DNA of 64,000 nucleotides from Deltaproteobacteria bacterium (GTDB lineage: Bacteria; Desulfobacterota; DSM-4660; Desulfatiglandales; HGW-15): the NCBI GenBank assembly GCA_020060215.1, contig JAGVAP010000015.1, forward strand, positions 1 to 64,000, in the 5' to 3' direction. The notes beneath the pieces are model-generated. The model was not told the DNA's origin and made no database searches. It was given only the letters and a program-made list of their open reading frames with translations. Positions 36,750-44,540 of the stretch are shown here, piece after piece. The position numbers and the translations under genes are program-made. Position 1 is the stretch's first letter, and each line of letters begins with the position of its first letter.

Positions 36750-36846
36750 GGCAGGAGAACAACCAGGAAAGAGCAGCAAGCAGGCAGCCAAGCAGAAAGA
36801 GGCAGAGAGAAGGCTCTCACCGAGAGCGCGGAGTCACGGCGACACC

Positions 36847-37392
36847 TTATTCCCCTGGATGGTAAGCGGTGCCGTAGCGGTCCCGGTGAACCCGTTCGAA
36901 GAGGAGCTCCTCCCTGGGGTGCGGTTCCTTGGGATCGGCCGGATGGCCGACGGCCATGACGGCCTCCACCTTCAGCCGCTCGGGGATATGCAGGATCTCC
37001 CGGATGTACGCTTCGGCCGTCTGCTGTTCGTCGTGTTTCCTCTCGCGGATCTGGATCCAGCACCCGCCGAGGCCGAGCGACTCCGCGGCGAGGAGGATGA
37101 GGATGGATGGAATGGAGGCATCCTCCACCCACACGTCGCTTTTCAGGGGATCGGCGCAGACCACGATGCAGGCGGATGCGTAGCGGAGAAAAGAGGCGCC
37201 GTTCGGTTTGGACCGGGAAAGCTGCTCCAGGAGGGCCGGGTCCTTCACCAGGATGAATTCCCAGGGGTTCCTCCCTGCGGAAGAGGGGGACCGGAGTGCG
37301 GCCTCGACGAGGACGTCGAGCTTCTCGGGTTCAACGGGCCTGTCCGTGTACCTCCGGATGCTTCTTCGCCTCCGAACCAGTTCCAGAAACAT
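36847..37392 (-). CDS. Nitroreductase-family FMN oxidoreductase
   Basis: A 181-residue FMN-dependent NAD(P)H oxidoreductase. The N-terminal RRRRSIRRYTDRPVEPEKL is the FMN phosphate-binding hallmark, followed by AALRSPSSAGRNPWEFILVK, AAESLGLGGCWIQIRERKHD, and AVGHPADPKEPH. The natural substrate cannot be inferred. A TATAAT box lies on the minus strand at 37437-37432, about 40 bases before the ATG. It is divergent from glgP. Confidence 0.9.
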   Translation of the reverse strand: MFLELVRRRRSIRRYTDRPVEPEKLDVLVEAALRSPSSAGRNPWEFILVKDPALLEQLSRSKPNGASFLRYASACIVVCADPLKSDVWVEDASIPSILILLAAESLGLGGCWIQIRERKHDEQQTAEAYIREILHIPERLKVEAVMAVGHPADPKEPHPREELLFERVHRDRYGTAYHPGE

Positions 37393-37431
37393 GGATCTCT
37401 CCTTTCCACTGCGATCTGAACATCCCCCGAC

Positions 37432-37437
37432 ATTATA
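37432..37437 (-). promoter_or_regulatory. Candidate -10 box for the nitroreductase gene
   Basis: Exact TATAAT on the minus strand, placing a transcription start near 37425 and a leader of about 30-35 nt. A convincing -35 box is not seen. Confidence 0.35.
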
Positions 37438-37566
37438 TCATTCCCCCTTTGTTCCGTCCTCATTTGAATGTTCAGTCTTTGACATGGAGTGGGATATCGA
37501 TCCTTGAACCTGCCCTCCATAGCCTTGGGCGGCGGCGGCTCGTCCCCCGCCTGGGCGCAGTCTCTC

Positions 37567-37594
37567 TTGCCCTTTCGGATCGCCACGATATAAT
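37567..37594 (+). promoter_or_regulatory. Sigma-70 promoter of glgP
   Basis: TTGCCC (37567-37572), a 16-base spacer and exact TATAAT (37589-37594) predict transcription from about 37601, 78 nt before the glgP start. Confidence 0.55.
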
Positions 37595-37678
37595 AGCCCG
37601 ACTTCGGAGGCATGGGGATTGCATGCTCTTGCTGGCACGATGATTCTCTTCCGTACCCATCTGGACCCAGGAGGACCT

Positions 37679-40144
37679 ATGAACGACAAGCCCGGCCCCT
37701 ATCAACGGATCTCGGAATCGGACTCGGTCGAGGATCTCAGGAAGGATATCGTCAAGCACCTCGCCTCCACCCTCGGCCACGACCCGTCATTCGCCGAGCA
37801 GTACTACTACTTCAAGGCCCTGGCTTATGCGGTCAGGGATCGCCTCGTGGACCGCTGGATCAACACGCAGCGCTCCTATTACAACCGGGAGGCCAAGAGG
37901 GTCTACTACCTTTCCATGGAGTTTCTGCCCGGCCGCTTTCTCCGGAACAACCTCATCAACATGCAGATCGAGGATCGATGCAGGGAGGCCCTGGAGAGCT
38001 ATGGGCATCGGCTGGATGAGATCGAAGAACTGGAGTTCGATGCCGGACTCGGGAACGGCGGCCTTGGAAGGCTCGCCTCCTGCCTGCTGGACTCCTGCGC
38101 AACCGTCAGGATCCCCGCCTACGGGTACGGGATCCGATACGACTACGGCATCTTCTACCAGGTGGTTGAAAACGGGGCCCAGGTGGAGAAATGCGACAAC
38201 TGGCTGCGCAAGGGCGACCCGTGGGTGTTCGAGAGACCCGAGCACATGTACGAGGTGCGCTTCGGCGGCAGGGTGAGGGAGTACACGGACGAGACCGGCC
38301 GCTTCTGCCATGCCTGGGAGGATACCGAGAACATCATGGCCATGGCGTGCGACACCCTCATCCCGGGTTACGGAAACCACAACGTGATCAACATGAGGCT
38401 CTGGGCGGCCAAGTCCTCGAGGGAGTTCAACCTGGAGCTTTTCAACAGCGGGAGGTACGTCGAGGCGGTGGAAGACAAGGTGCTGAGCGAGAACATCTCC
38501 AGGGTCCTCTATCCGAGCGAAGAGGTCCGGGAGGGGAGGGAGCTTCGCCTCAAGCAGCAGTACTTCTTCGTCTCCGCCACCTTTCAGGACATCATGCGGC
38601 GGTTCAAGAAGAGGAAGGTGGGATACTCCAGGTTCCCGGACATGGTGGCTGTTCAGCTCAATGACACGCACCCCACCATTGCCGTCCCCGAGCTGATGCG
38701 CATCCTGCTCGACGAGGAGCGCCTCTCGTGGGAGGAGGCCTGGGAGATCTGTGTGAAGACCTTTGCGTTCACCAACCACACCATCCTGCCCGAGGCCCTG
38801 GAGACATGGCCGGTGGAGACGATGGAGCGGGTCCTCCCCAGACACATGCAGATCATCTACGAGATCAACCGGCGCTTCCTGAACGACGTGAGGAGGGTCT
38901 ATCCCGGCGACGGAGACCGGATTCGAAGGATGTCCCTCATCCAGGAGGAGCCCCGAAGGATTCGTATGGCCCATCTCGCGATCGTGGGGAGCCATTCCAC
39001 CAACGGCGTCTCGAGGCTGCACTCCCATATCCTGAAGAAGCACGTGTTCCGCGATTTCCATGAGTTCTATCCCGGCCGCTTCAACAACAAGACCAACGGG
39101 GTCACACCCAGGCGATGGCTGATGAGCGCCAATCCGCATCTCTCCGACCTGATCACCGGCGCGATCGGGGAACATTGGACCACGGACCTCTCTCGCCTGA
39201 AGGACCTGGCCCCCCTCGCCGAGGACCCCTCCTTCAAGTCCGAGTGGAGGGGTGTGAGGAGGAGGAACAAGGAGCGGCTGGCCCGGTACGTCATGAGGAA
39301 GCTGAGCATGCAGGTCGATCCGGACACCCTCTTTGACGTGCACATCAAGCGCATACACGAATACAAGCGCCAGGTGTTGAACCTGCTCCATGTGATCACG
39401 ATGTACAACCGCATCAAGTTCGACCCCCAGAAGCTGATCGTTCCGAGAACGGTGATCTTTGCGGGAAAGGCAGCGCCCGGCTATGCCATGGCCAAGGTGA
39501 TCATCCGGTTGATCAATTCGGTGGCCGCGGCCGTGAACTCCGACCCCGTGACGGACGGGAAGCTCAAGGTCCTCTTCCTTCCCAACTACTGCGTGTCCCA
39601 GGCGGAAAAGATCATCCCGGCGACCGACCTCTCCGAGCAGATCTCGACGGCCGGCATGGAGGCCTCCGGGACCGGGAACATGAAGTTCGCCATGAACGGC
39701 GGCCTGATCATCGGCACCCTGGACGGGGCGAACATCGAGATCATGGAGGAGGTCGGGAAAGAAAACTTCTTCCTCTTCGGGCTCACGGAAGCGGAGGTCC
39801 TGCGGAAGAGGGAGGAAGGTTACCAGCCCCGGGCCTATTATGAATCCGATCCCGAACTCCGCACGGCCCTCGACATGATCGGGTCGGGGTTCTTCTCTCC
39901 GGGGGAGCCTCACCTCTTCAGTCCCCTGAAGGATAGCCTCTTGAGCCAGGGCGAGCCGTTCATGGTGCTTGCAGACTACCGCCCCTACATCGACTGCCAG
40001 GAACTGGTCGGCCGCAGCTATCTCGACCCGGAAGGATGGACCAGCCGCAGCATCCTGAACACGGCTCGGATGGGGTACTTTTCGAGCGACCGGACCGTGC
40101 GGGAGTATGCGGAGGAGATATGGAAAGTGAAGCCGTTGAGCTGA
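37679..40144 (+). CDS. glgP: Glycogen/alpha-glucan phosphorylase
   Basis: Releases glucose-1-phosphate from storage alpha-1,4-glucan using pyridoxal phosphate. 821 residues, the full GT35 length. Signatures: YYLSMEFLPGRFLRNNL, LEFDAGLGNGGLGRLASCLL, QLNDTHPTIAVPELMR, FNNKTNGVTPRRWL, and the PLP-Lys in EASGTGNMKFAMNG. The start is ATG 37679 after AGGAGGACCT; a TTG frame from 37619 is longer without reason. It stands alone downstream of a TATAAT promoter. Glycogen turnover here may connect to the glucan-active proteins at 14-26 kb (speculative). Confidence 0.97.
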   Translation: MNDKPGPYQRISESDSVEDLRKDIVKHLASTLGHDPSFAEQYYYFKALAYAVRDRLVDRWINTQRSYYNREAKRVYYLSMEFLPGRFLRNNLINMQIEDRCREALESYGHRLDEIEELEFDAGLGNGGLGRLASCLLDSCATVRIPAYGYGIRYDYGIFYQVVENGAQVEKCDNWLRKGDPWVFERPEHMYEVRFGGRVREYTDETGRFCHAWEDTENIMAMACDTLIPGYGNHNVINMRLWAAKSSREFNLELFNSGRYVEAVEDKVLSENISRVLYPSEEVREGRELRLKQQYFFVSATFQDIMRRFKKRKVGYSRFPDMVAVQLNDTHPTIAVPELMRILLDEERLSWEEAWEICVKTFAFTNHTILPEALETWPVETMERVLPRHMQIIYEINRRFLNDVRRVYPGDGDRIRRMSLIQEEPRRIRMAHLAIVGSHSTNGVSRLHSHILKKHVFRDFHEFYPGRFNNKTNGVTPRRWLMSANPHLSDLITGAIGEHWTTDLSRLKDLAPLAEDPSFKSEWRGVRRRNKERLARYVMRKLSMQVDPDTLFDVHIKRIHEYKRQVLNLLHVITMYNRIKFDPQKLIVPRTVIFAGKAAPGYAMAKVIIRLINSVAAAVNSDPVTDGKLKVLFLPNYCVSQAEKIIPATDLSEQISTAGMEASGTGNMKFAMNGGLIIGTLDGANIEIMEEVGKENFFLFGLTEAEVLRKREEGYQPRAYYESDPELRTALDMIGSGFFSPGEPHLFSPLKDSLLSQGEPFMVLADYRPYIDCQELVGRSYLDPEGWTSRSILNTARMGYFSSDRTVREYAEEIWKVKPLS

Positions 40145-40354
40145 ACGCCATGGCGACGGACCCCCCTCCTGCAGGAGCAAGCTCCGTTTGCGATCGGGGG
40201 TGCGGAGGATCGAGGGGCGCGGGGAGGGGGGTCGAATGAAACCGCCTCCTGGGGCAGTTCGGCGGGAGACGCAGAGGCGCTGAGAATGAACGAGAACCAA
40301 GAGGCACCGCTCTGGCGACCGATACCGTCTCCGGGGTGAAAAGGATCAGAACAG

Positions 40355-40840
40355 ATGTCTTCCGGGCAAAGTGCGGGACTGCTGTTGTATCGAATTCGAG
40401 AGGAGGGACCGGAGGTCTTTCTGGTCCACCCGGGAGGGCCTTTCTGGGCCAAGAAGGACGCCGGGGCCTGGTCCATCCCGAAAGGGGAATACGCGGATGA
40501 GGAAGATGCACTCGATGCTGCGAAAAGGGAGTTCATGGAGGAGACGGGGTTTGATCCGGGGCCCGGTCCGTTCCTCCCGCTAAGCCCGTTGAAGCAGAAG
40601 GGGGGGAAGGTGGTCAGGGCCTGGGCGGTCCAGGGGGAGTGCGATCCCTCCTCCATCCGGAGCAACCACTTCACGATGGAGTGGCCGCCTCGCTCCGGCA
40701 GGACGGCCTCGTTCCCGGAGGTGGACCGGGCCGCGTGGTTTCCCCTGGAAGAGGCCAGGGAGAAGATCCTGAAAGGCCAGGCCGGTTTCCTGGAAGAGCT
40801 GCTGGAGAACCTCTTGCCCGACCGGCATCCAGCTCCCTAA
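40355..40840 (+). CDS. Nudix hydrolase
   Basis: A 161-residue cytosolic hydrolase of nucleoside-diphosphate-linked compounds. The Nudix box is complete: Gly in KGEYADEEDALDAAKREF, then MEETGF, with the three metal Glu in place. SAGLLLYRIREEGPEVFLVH and WSIPKGEY resemble the diadenosine-polyphosphate/NUDT2-like branch. AAAAGGA lies nine bases upstream of the ATG. It precedes the sulfotransferase by 20 bp and may share its transcript. Confidence 0.9.
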   Translation: MSSGQSAGLLLYRIREEGPEVFLVHPGGPFWAKKDAGAWSIPKGEYADEEDALDAAKREFMEETGFDPGPGPFLPLSPLKQKGGKVVRAWAVQGECDPSSIRSNHFTMEWPPRSGRTASFPEVDRAAWFPLEEAREKILKGQAGFLEELLENLLPDRHPAP

Positions 40841-40860
40841 TGCCCGATGGAAGGTGACCG

Positions 40861-42078
40861 ATGCTGCCGGCACAGACCCCAAAGCCATGGCCGTTCATGT
40901 TCCTGAATTCGGCGTCGCGCCTGCTGGAGACGGCGAGACTCTATCCGATGGTTCTCGAGGAGAGTGCGGTGTCTCGTGCCGCGGTCCGCATGACGGGCCT
41001 CACCGACTTCGGAAATGATTATTTCCGGGAGGGTCTGAGGAGTCTCCTTGAGGCATTGGACGGTGTACCCCTGCATCCGATCGGCCGGATGGCCATGTAC
41101 CGATTCACCATATTCAACCTGGCAAACCGGCTGCGGTTCATCGACATACAGAAGCGACGACCCGGGATCCTGGAAACAAGGCTTCAGCCGCCGCTTATCG
41201 TCACGGGCCTGCCGAGATCGGGCACCACGTTTCTGCACCGGCTGCTGGCCATGGATCCTGCCCATCGTGCTGTCCCTCGGAACGAAATGCTCCCTTTGCT
41301 GATCCCGGAGGAAGAAGCCTCTTTTGGACGGTGGCGGCTGACGATCAATCGTCAGTTTCGTCTGTGGCAATGGTTCATGCCCGACATCGACCGGAAGCAC
41401 TATTCGCGTGCCGAGGTTCCGGAGGAGTGCATCTGGATGCTCGGCCTGACCTTCGAGAGCACGATCTACTGGGTCCTGGCGCCGGTCTACGGCTACATGG
41501 AATGGTACAGAGGCCATGACCGGGTGCACAAGTACCGGGAGTACCGGATCATGCTGCAACTGCTTCAGCGCGCGGATCCAAGGAGACTGGTGCTGAAAGC
41601 CCCCGAGCACACGGACGGGCTGGACGCGCTGTTTCGGGCCATCCCGGATGTCCGGGTGGTCCAGACCCATCGCGACCCGGTCACCGTCTGCAGCAGCTTC
41701 AACAGCCTTCTCTACACCACCCATGGGGCCGGCGCCACGGCGATGGACGTCTCCCGCCTGGCCGAGGCCAACACACGTATGCTCGAGGCCGCAATCGCGA
41801 ACAACCTGGCGGCGCGCGCAAATCATCCCGATGCCGTCTACGACGTCCGCTACGATCGCTTCACATCCGACCCGATCGGCACCGTCAGGGGCATCTACGA
41901 GCACTTCGACATGCCCATGACGGGTGGATACGTGGAGCGATTAAAGGCATACGTCTCAGCCCACCCGCAGAATGAATTCGGACGGCACCACTACAGCGCC
42001 GAGGACTTCGGGCAATCGGAGACCGACCTGGCGGCGCGCTTCGCCGCCTATCGTGATCGTTTCGGCCTCGCCACCTGA
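40861..42078 (+). CDS. Sulfotransferase family protein
   Basis: A 405-residue PAPS-dependent sulfotransferase (Sulfotransfer_3 type). The 5'-phosphosulfate loop is LIVTGLPRSGTTFLHRLLA (about 112-130), and the 3'-phosphate site is VVQTHRDPVTVCSS with the catalytic-region LVLKAPEHTDGLDALF. No signal peptide or membrane helix is clear. Relatives act on small molecules or glycans; the acceptor is unknown here. Confidence 0.88.
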   Translation: MLPAQTPKPWPFMFLNSASRLLETARLYPMVLEESAVSRAAVRMTGLTDFGNDYFREGLRSLLEALDGVPLHPIGRMAMYRFTIFNLANRLRFIDIQKRRPGILETRLQPPLIVTGLPRSGTTFLHRLLAMDPAHRAVPRNEMLPLLIPEEEASFGRWRLTINRQFRLWQWFMPDIDRKHYSRAEVPEECIWMLGLTFESTIYWVLAPVYGYMEWYRGHDRVHKYREYRIMLQLLQRADPRRLVLKAPEHTDGLDALFRAIPDVRVVQTHRDPVTVCSSFNSLLYTTHGAGATAMDVSRLAEANTRMLEAAIANNLAARANHPDAVYDVRYDRFTSDPIGTVRGIYEHFDMPMTGGYVERLKAYVSAHPQNEFGRHHYSAEDFGQSETDLAARFAAYRDRFGLAT

Positions 42079-42188
42079 CTTTTCTCGGAAGCCTCTTGGA
42101 ACTGCATGGAGGGAAGGGGTGGGCGGAGAGCCGGGGAAAGGGAAAAGGGAGCGGAAATAACCCCATCGTCGAGAAAGGAGAGAGTGAA

Positions 42189-42488
42189 ATGAGCACGACT
42201 GTCGTTGTCGCTTTTCAGGCAAAACCCGACCAGGTGAAGGCTTTGCTGGATTTCTTGTCCGGCGTTCAGGCTCGTGTCATCCAGGCAGGGGGTCTCACCA
42301 TTTCGCTCCTGCAGGACCAGGACGATCCGACTCGGATCTTCGAGATCGAGATCTGGAAAACGGCCGATGACCACAAGCGGTTTATCGAGTCTGAGGGTGC
42401 ATCCGGAGGCTTTCAGCCGTTTGAAAGACTCCTGGCAGCACCGATCGAAGCCCACTACCTGCACACGGTGAAGCGCACTGACGCATAG
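42189..42488 (+). CDS. Antibiotic-biosynthesis-monooxygenase (ABM) fold protein
   Basis: A 99-residue dimeric alpha/beta-barrel protein: STTVVVAFQAKPDQVKALLD, then LTISLLQDQDDPTRIFEIEI and WKTADDHKRFIESEGA are standard ABM/YgiN-like features. Relatives include quinol monooxygenases and haem-degrading or purely ligand-binding proteins. AAAGGAGAGAG before ATG 42189 fixes the start; upstream residues from 42096 are not conserved-looking. Confidence 0.8.
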   Translation: MSTTVVVAFQAKPDQVKALLDFLSGVQARVIQAGGLTISLLQDQDDPTRIFEIEIWKTADDHKRFIESEGASGGFQPFERLLAAPIEAHYLHTVKRTDA

Positions 42489-42543
42489 AGCGTCTGGGGG
42501 GGGGAGAGTCCGCCCGATCGGGCCGATCCGGGGCCAAGGGGGC

Positions 42544-42612
42544 GGTGGAGCGCGGCGAGACCCTGGCGTTGCAGAAAATGGGCAGCTTCGCAGGATGGGT
42601 GGAGCGCGGCGA
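42544..42612. repeat. 15-bp direct repeat pair, part of a dispersed repeat
   Basis: Two exact copies of GGTGGAGCGCGGCGA, 54 bases apart start to start. The style matches the GGATGGGTGGAGCG-type repeats scattered in many proteobacteria. No coding role. Confidence 0.55.
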
Positions 42613-42923
42613 AACTATCAACTAAACATGCCGCAAACCTCAAGACCGATGGGTTTCCCCCGGCTAAGAGATGGCCGGGGGCCACCCCTCCTACAGGAAT
42701 TCACCGGTAGTGAGATCGAGAGGGGCAATGCCCGCTGTTCATTACCGACAAGACTCCTCCACAATCCCGTGCAGCCACCGCACTTGCGAAGACGACATCG
42801 CCTTGTTTTGGTGCAACTGTAAGGGAAACCTTGATCCCGCGGAGCCGTCTCTCCCATGATCAGCCCTGAAACACGTAGCGGCGGTACAACTTTGGTCAAG
42901 GGCTGAATACCGTTTTCCCCCCA

Positions 42924-42952
42924 TTGTCCCCGCCGTCTTGTTCCCATATACC
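42924..42952 (+). promoter_or_regulatory. Candidate promoter of the PRC-barrel gene
   Basis: TTGTCC (42924-42929), a 17-base spacer, TATACC (42947-42952): each box matches consensus at four of six positions with ideal spacing. It predicts a leader of about 135 nt. Confidence 0.4.
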
Positions 42953-43095
42953 TACCCCTCCACGGCATGGGCAGCAGAAGATCCGCCCCGAACTACAGTT
43001 CCCATTTGGTTGCGGCCCTAGCCTGCACCAGGGAGACCGTCCCAGAAAAGGATTCACCCGATTTGCAGCGCATTTGGAGCCAAAGGAGATCAAAC

Positions 43096-43569
43096 ATGAA
43101 GAGATGGATACCCCTGTTCAGTCTGTTTGCTCTGGGTTTCGGCCTTGCAGCTTTCCAACCCGCCGGTGCCGGGATTCGCGTTGTTCCGGACCCCGACCTC
43201 AAGGCGGGAGGGGGCGGGGGCGGAGCAGCCATTCGAACCTCCCAGTTGATCGATGGGGTCGTAAGAGATCACCAGGGTCAGGATCTGGGACAGGTCCAGG
43301 ACGTGGTCATGGATAAAAACGGCCGCGTCGCCTACATCCTCCTCTCCGGCAACGAATCAACGACCGGAGAACTGATCCCGGTTCCCTTCACGAGAGTCCG
43401 ATTCGACCGCCACGAGAAGGGGCTGGTGCTGTCGAATATGGACAAGGCGAGGTTGGAGAAGGCGCCTTCCATCCGCAAAGAGGAGTGGAGCAAACTGGAC
43501 GATCCTGCGTTTGAGAAACAGGTGTTCCGTTACCACGGAGAAGCGTTGCCGGAGAAGCTGTCCCGGTAG
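43096..43569 (+). CDS. Secreted PRC-barrel domain protein
   Basis: A 157-residue periplasmic protein. The signal peptide is MKRWIPLFSLFALGFGLAAF with cleavage near PAGAG. After a glycine-rich linker (AGGGGGGAA) comes a PRC-barrel: LIDGVVRDHQGQDLGQVQDV, VMDKNGRVAYILLSG, and LIPVPFTRVRF. Secreted PRC-barrel proteins are common, but their function is unclear; a structural or ligand-binding envelope role is likely. AAGGAG before ATG 43096 fixes the start. Confidence 0.85.
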   Translation: MKRWIPLFSLFALGFGLAAFQPAGAGIRVVPDPDLKAGGGGGGAAIRTSQLIDGVVRDHQGQDLGQVQDVVMDKNGRVAYILLSGNESTTGELIPVPFTRVRFDRHEKGLVLSNMDKARLEKAPSIRKEEWSKLDDPAFEKQVFRYHGEALPEKLSR

Positions 43570-43666
43570 GGCTTTCCTGTTGCATGGAGGAAAACCCGGT
43601 CCATGTGGCCGGGTCGGAGCCAGGCGGCTTTGCCGTGAAGAATCGACCGGAGGAGACCTTCCATTT

Positions 43667-43999
43667 TCAGTCCATGGTGTATTCAAAATCCGGCTCTGCG
43701 TACAGCACTGCCGGATATCTCCTGAGGCTTTCCAGGACGGTCTTCACAGGCGTATGGTCACAGATGCGCATGAGATAGAGATTCGGGCGCGAGAAGGTGC
43801 GGATGATCTGGAGATGGAGATCCCTCCGGACCGTTTCGATCTCCTCCTTGGTGGCGTCTTCCTTGAACTCGACGATCACCTGCCCCTCGACGTACCCGCC
43901 TTGCGTTCCGCGCGGCTGCGGCTGGCCGGCAGGATACGAAGGGCCTGCACAAGCAAGGGAAATCAGAATCGCCAGGAAGTATGGAAACGGTCTGGGCAT
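43667..43999 (-). CDS. Free-standing subtilisin-propeptide (I9/fervidolysin prodomain-like) secreted protein
   Basis: A 110-residue protein. A hydrophobic leader (YFLAILISLACAG) precedes a domain with the S8-propeptide pattern: GQVIVEFKEDATKEEIETVR, a middle IIRTFSRPNLYLMRI, and the end LESLRRYPAVLYAEPDFEY. In subtilases this domain folds and inhibits the protease, and the AEPD motif marks its end. Here no protease domain follows: the gene stops after EYTMD and converges on the PRC-barrel gene. It may be a separate inhibitor or folding helper for a protease elsewhere. Start at ATG 43999; the upstream extension to 44170 looks non-coding. Confidence 0.72.
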   Translation of the reverse strand: MPRPFPYFLAILISLACAGPSYPAGQPQPRGTQGGYVEGQVIVEFKEDATKEEIETVRRDLHLQIIRTFSRPNLYLMRICDHTPVKTVLESLRRYPAVLYAEPDFEYTMD

Positions 44000-44540
44000 G
44001 CGTCCTTGTTCGCCACCTCCCTCACATGGGCGGGGGAATCCACTATTCACGGGTGGTTGCGATCTCTGGGCATTTAACGACATACGCCTGCAGAGATCAA
44101 CAGGTGTTTTCACCGTTTCCGAAGACAAACCCCGGGTAGAGGATTTCCCTGCAAACCGAGATCGAGCCACCCCAACAGCCTCCCCGCCGGGTCCTGATGC
44201 GCCGTTCCTTTTTGCGCTAGGGCAGGGGCATTGCGGCGGGTGGGTGTATGGAATATCCTGACTTTACAGGCTCTTTCGCTACGGCCCATGTTCCTTGCGC
44301 CATGCTTGTTTCCCCCACCACATATTGAACTTCCCCTTGACAATTTCCAACATGTTGTGGTATGGACCTTTTCACCTCATGAGCGGTTTTCTGAACCGCT
44401 CGTTTCTTTGATCACCTCGAGATAAGGCATACGCCGGCGTTCGTGTCGAGATTCAAAAGGGAATGGGACCGGGGATGCGTCTGACTCCAGCACAGGGATT
44501 TTCTTCTCAACTTCACGTGGACCAGGGAACGGGAGACTCC
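44000..44540. other. Intergenic region upstream of nrdD
   Basis: About 540 bases between the divergent propeptide and nrdD genes. The part 44000-44300 shows nothing clear. The part 44315-44366 holds a consensus promoter with two NrdR-box-like sites (separate entry). An in-frame alternative ATG for nrdD at 44463 lies inside this region. Confidence 0.5.
44315..44366 (+). promoter_or_regulatory. nrdD: nrdD promoter with two NrdR-box-like palindromes
   Basis: Exact TTGACA (44337-44342), 18 bases, then an extended -10 TGG-TATGGA (44358-44366). Two 16-bp sites resemble the NrdR box (ACxAxATATxTxGT): CCACCACATATTGAAC at 44315-44330, and TTCCAACATGTTGTGG at 44345-44360, whose core CAACATGTTG is a perfect palindrome. 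Centres are 30 bp apart, close to three helix turns; NrdR boxes usually sit 31-32 bp apart. Site two overlaps the spacer, so a repressor would block RNA polymerase. Confidence 0.55.

Larger units (their letters stand above)
42489..43095. other. Intergenic region with degenerate repeats and a promoter, no gene
   Basis: About 600 bases. A 15-bp direct repeat GGTGGAGCGCGGCGA occurs at 42544-42558 and 42598-42612; the second copy sits in GATGGGTGGAGCGCGGCGAA, a known dispersed repeat type (from memory). A hairpin CCCCCGGC (42657-42664)/GCCGGGGG (42674-42681) follows. The segment 42700-42920 shows nothing recognisable. A promoter for the PRC-barrel gene lies at 42924-42952. Confidence 0.6.

Noticed and set aside
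37787..40300. An 837-codon open frame on the minus strand opposite glgP
   Set aside because: It is antisense to a complete, motif-rich glycogen phosphorylase; its translation is His/Leu/Pro/Gly-rich with no domain and reflects GC-rich codon bias.
42657..42681. CCCCCGGC/GCCGGGGG hairpin as a terminator of the ABM gene
   Set aside because: No T-run follows on either strand and it lies 170 bases beyond the stop within repeat-like DNA, so I record it only as a hairpin.
44000..44170. An N-terminal extension of the propeptide protein starting at 44170
   Set aside because: The extension places about 57 basic, unpatterned residues before a good signal-peptide-like segment, so ATG 43999 is preferred.
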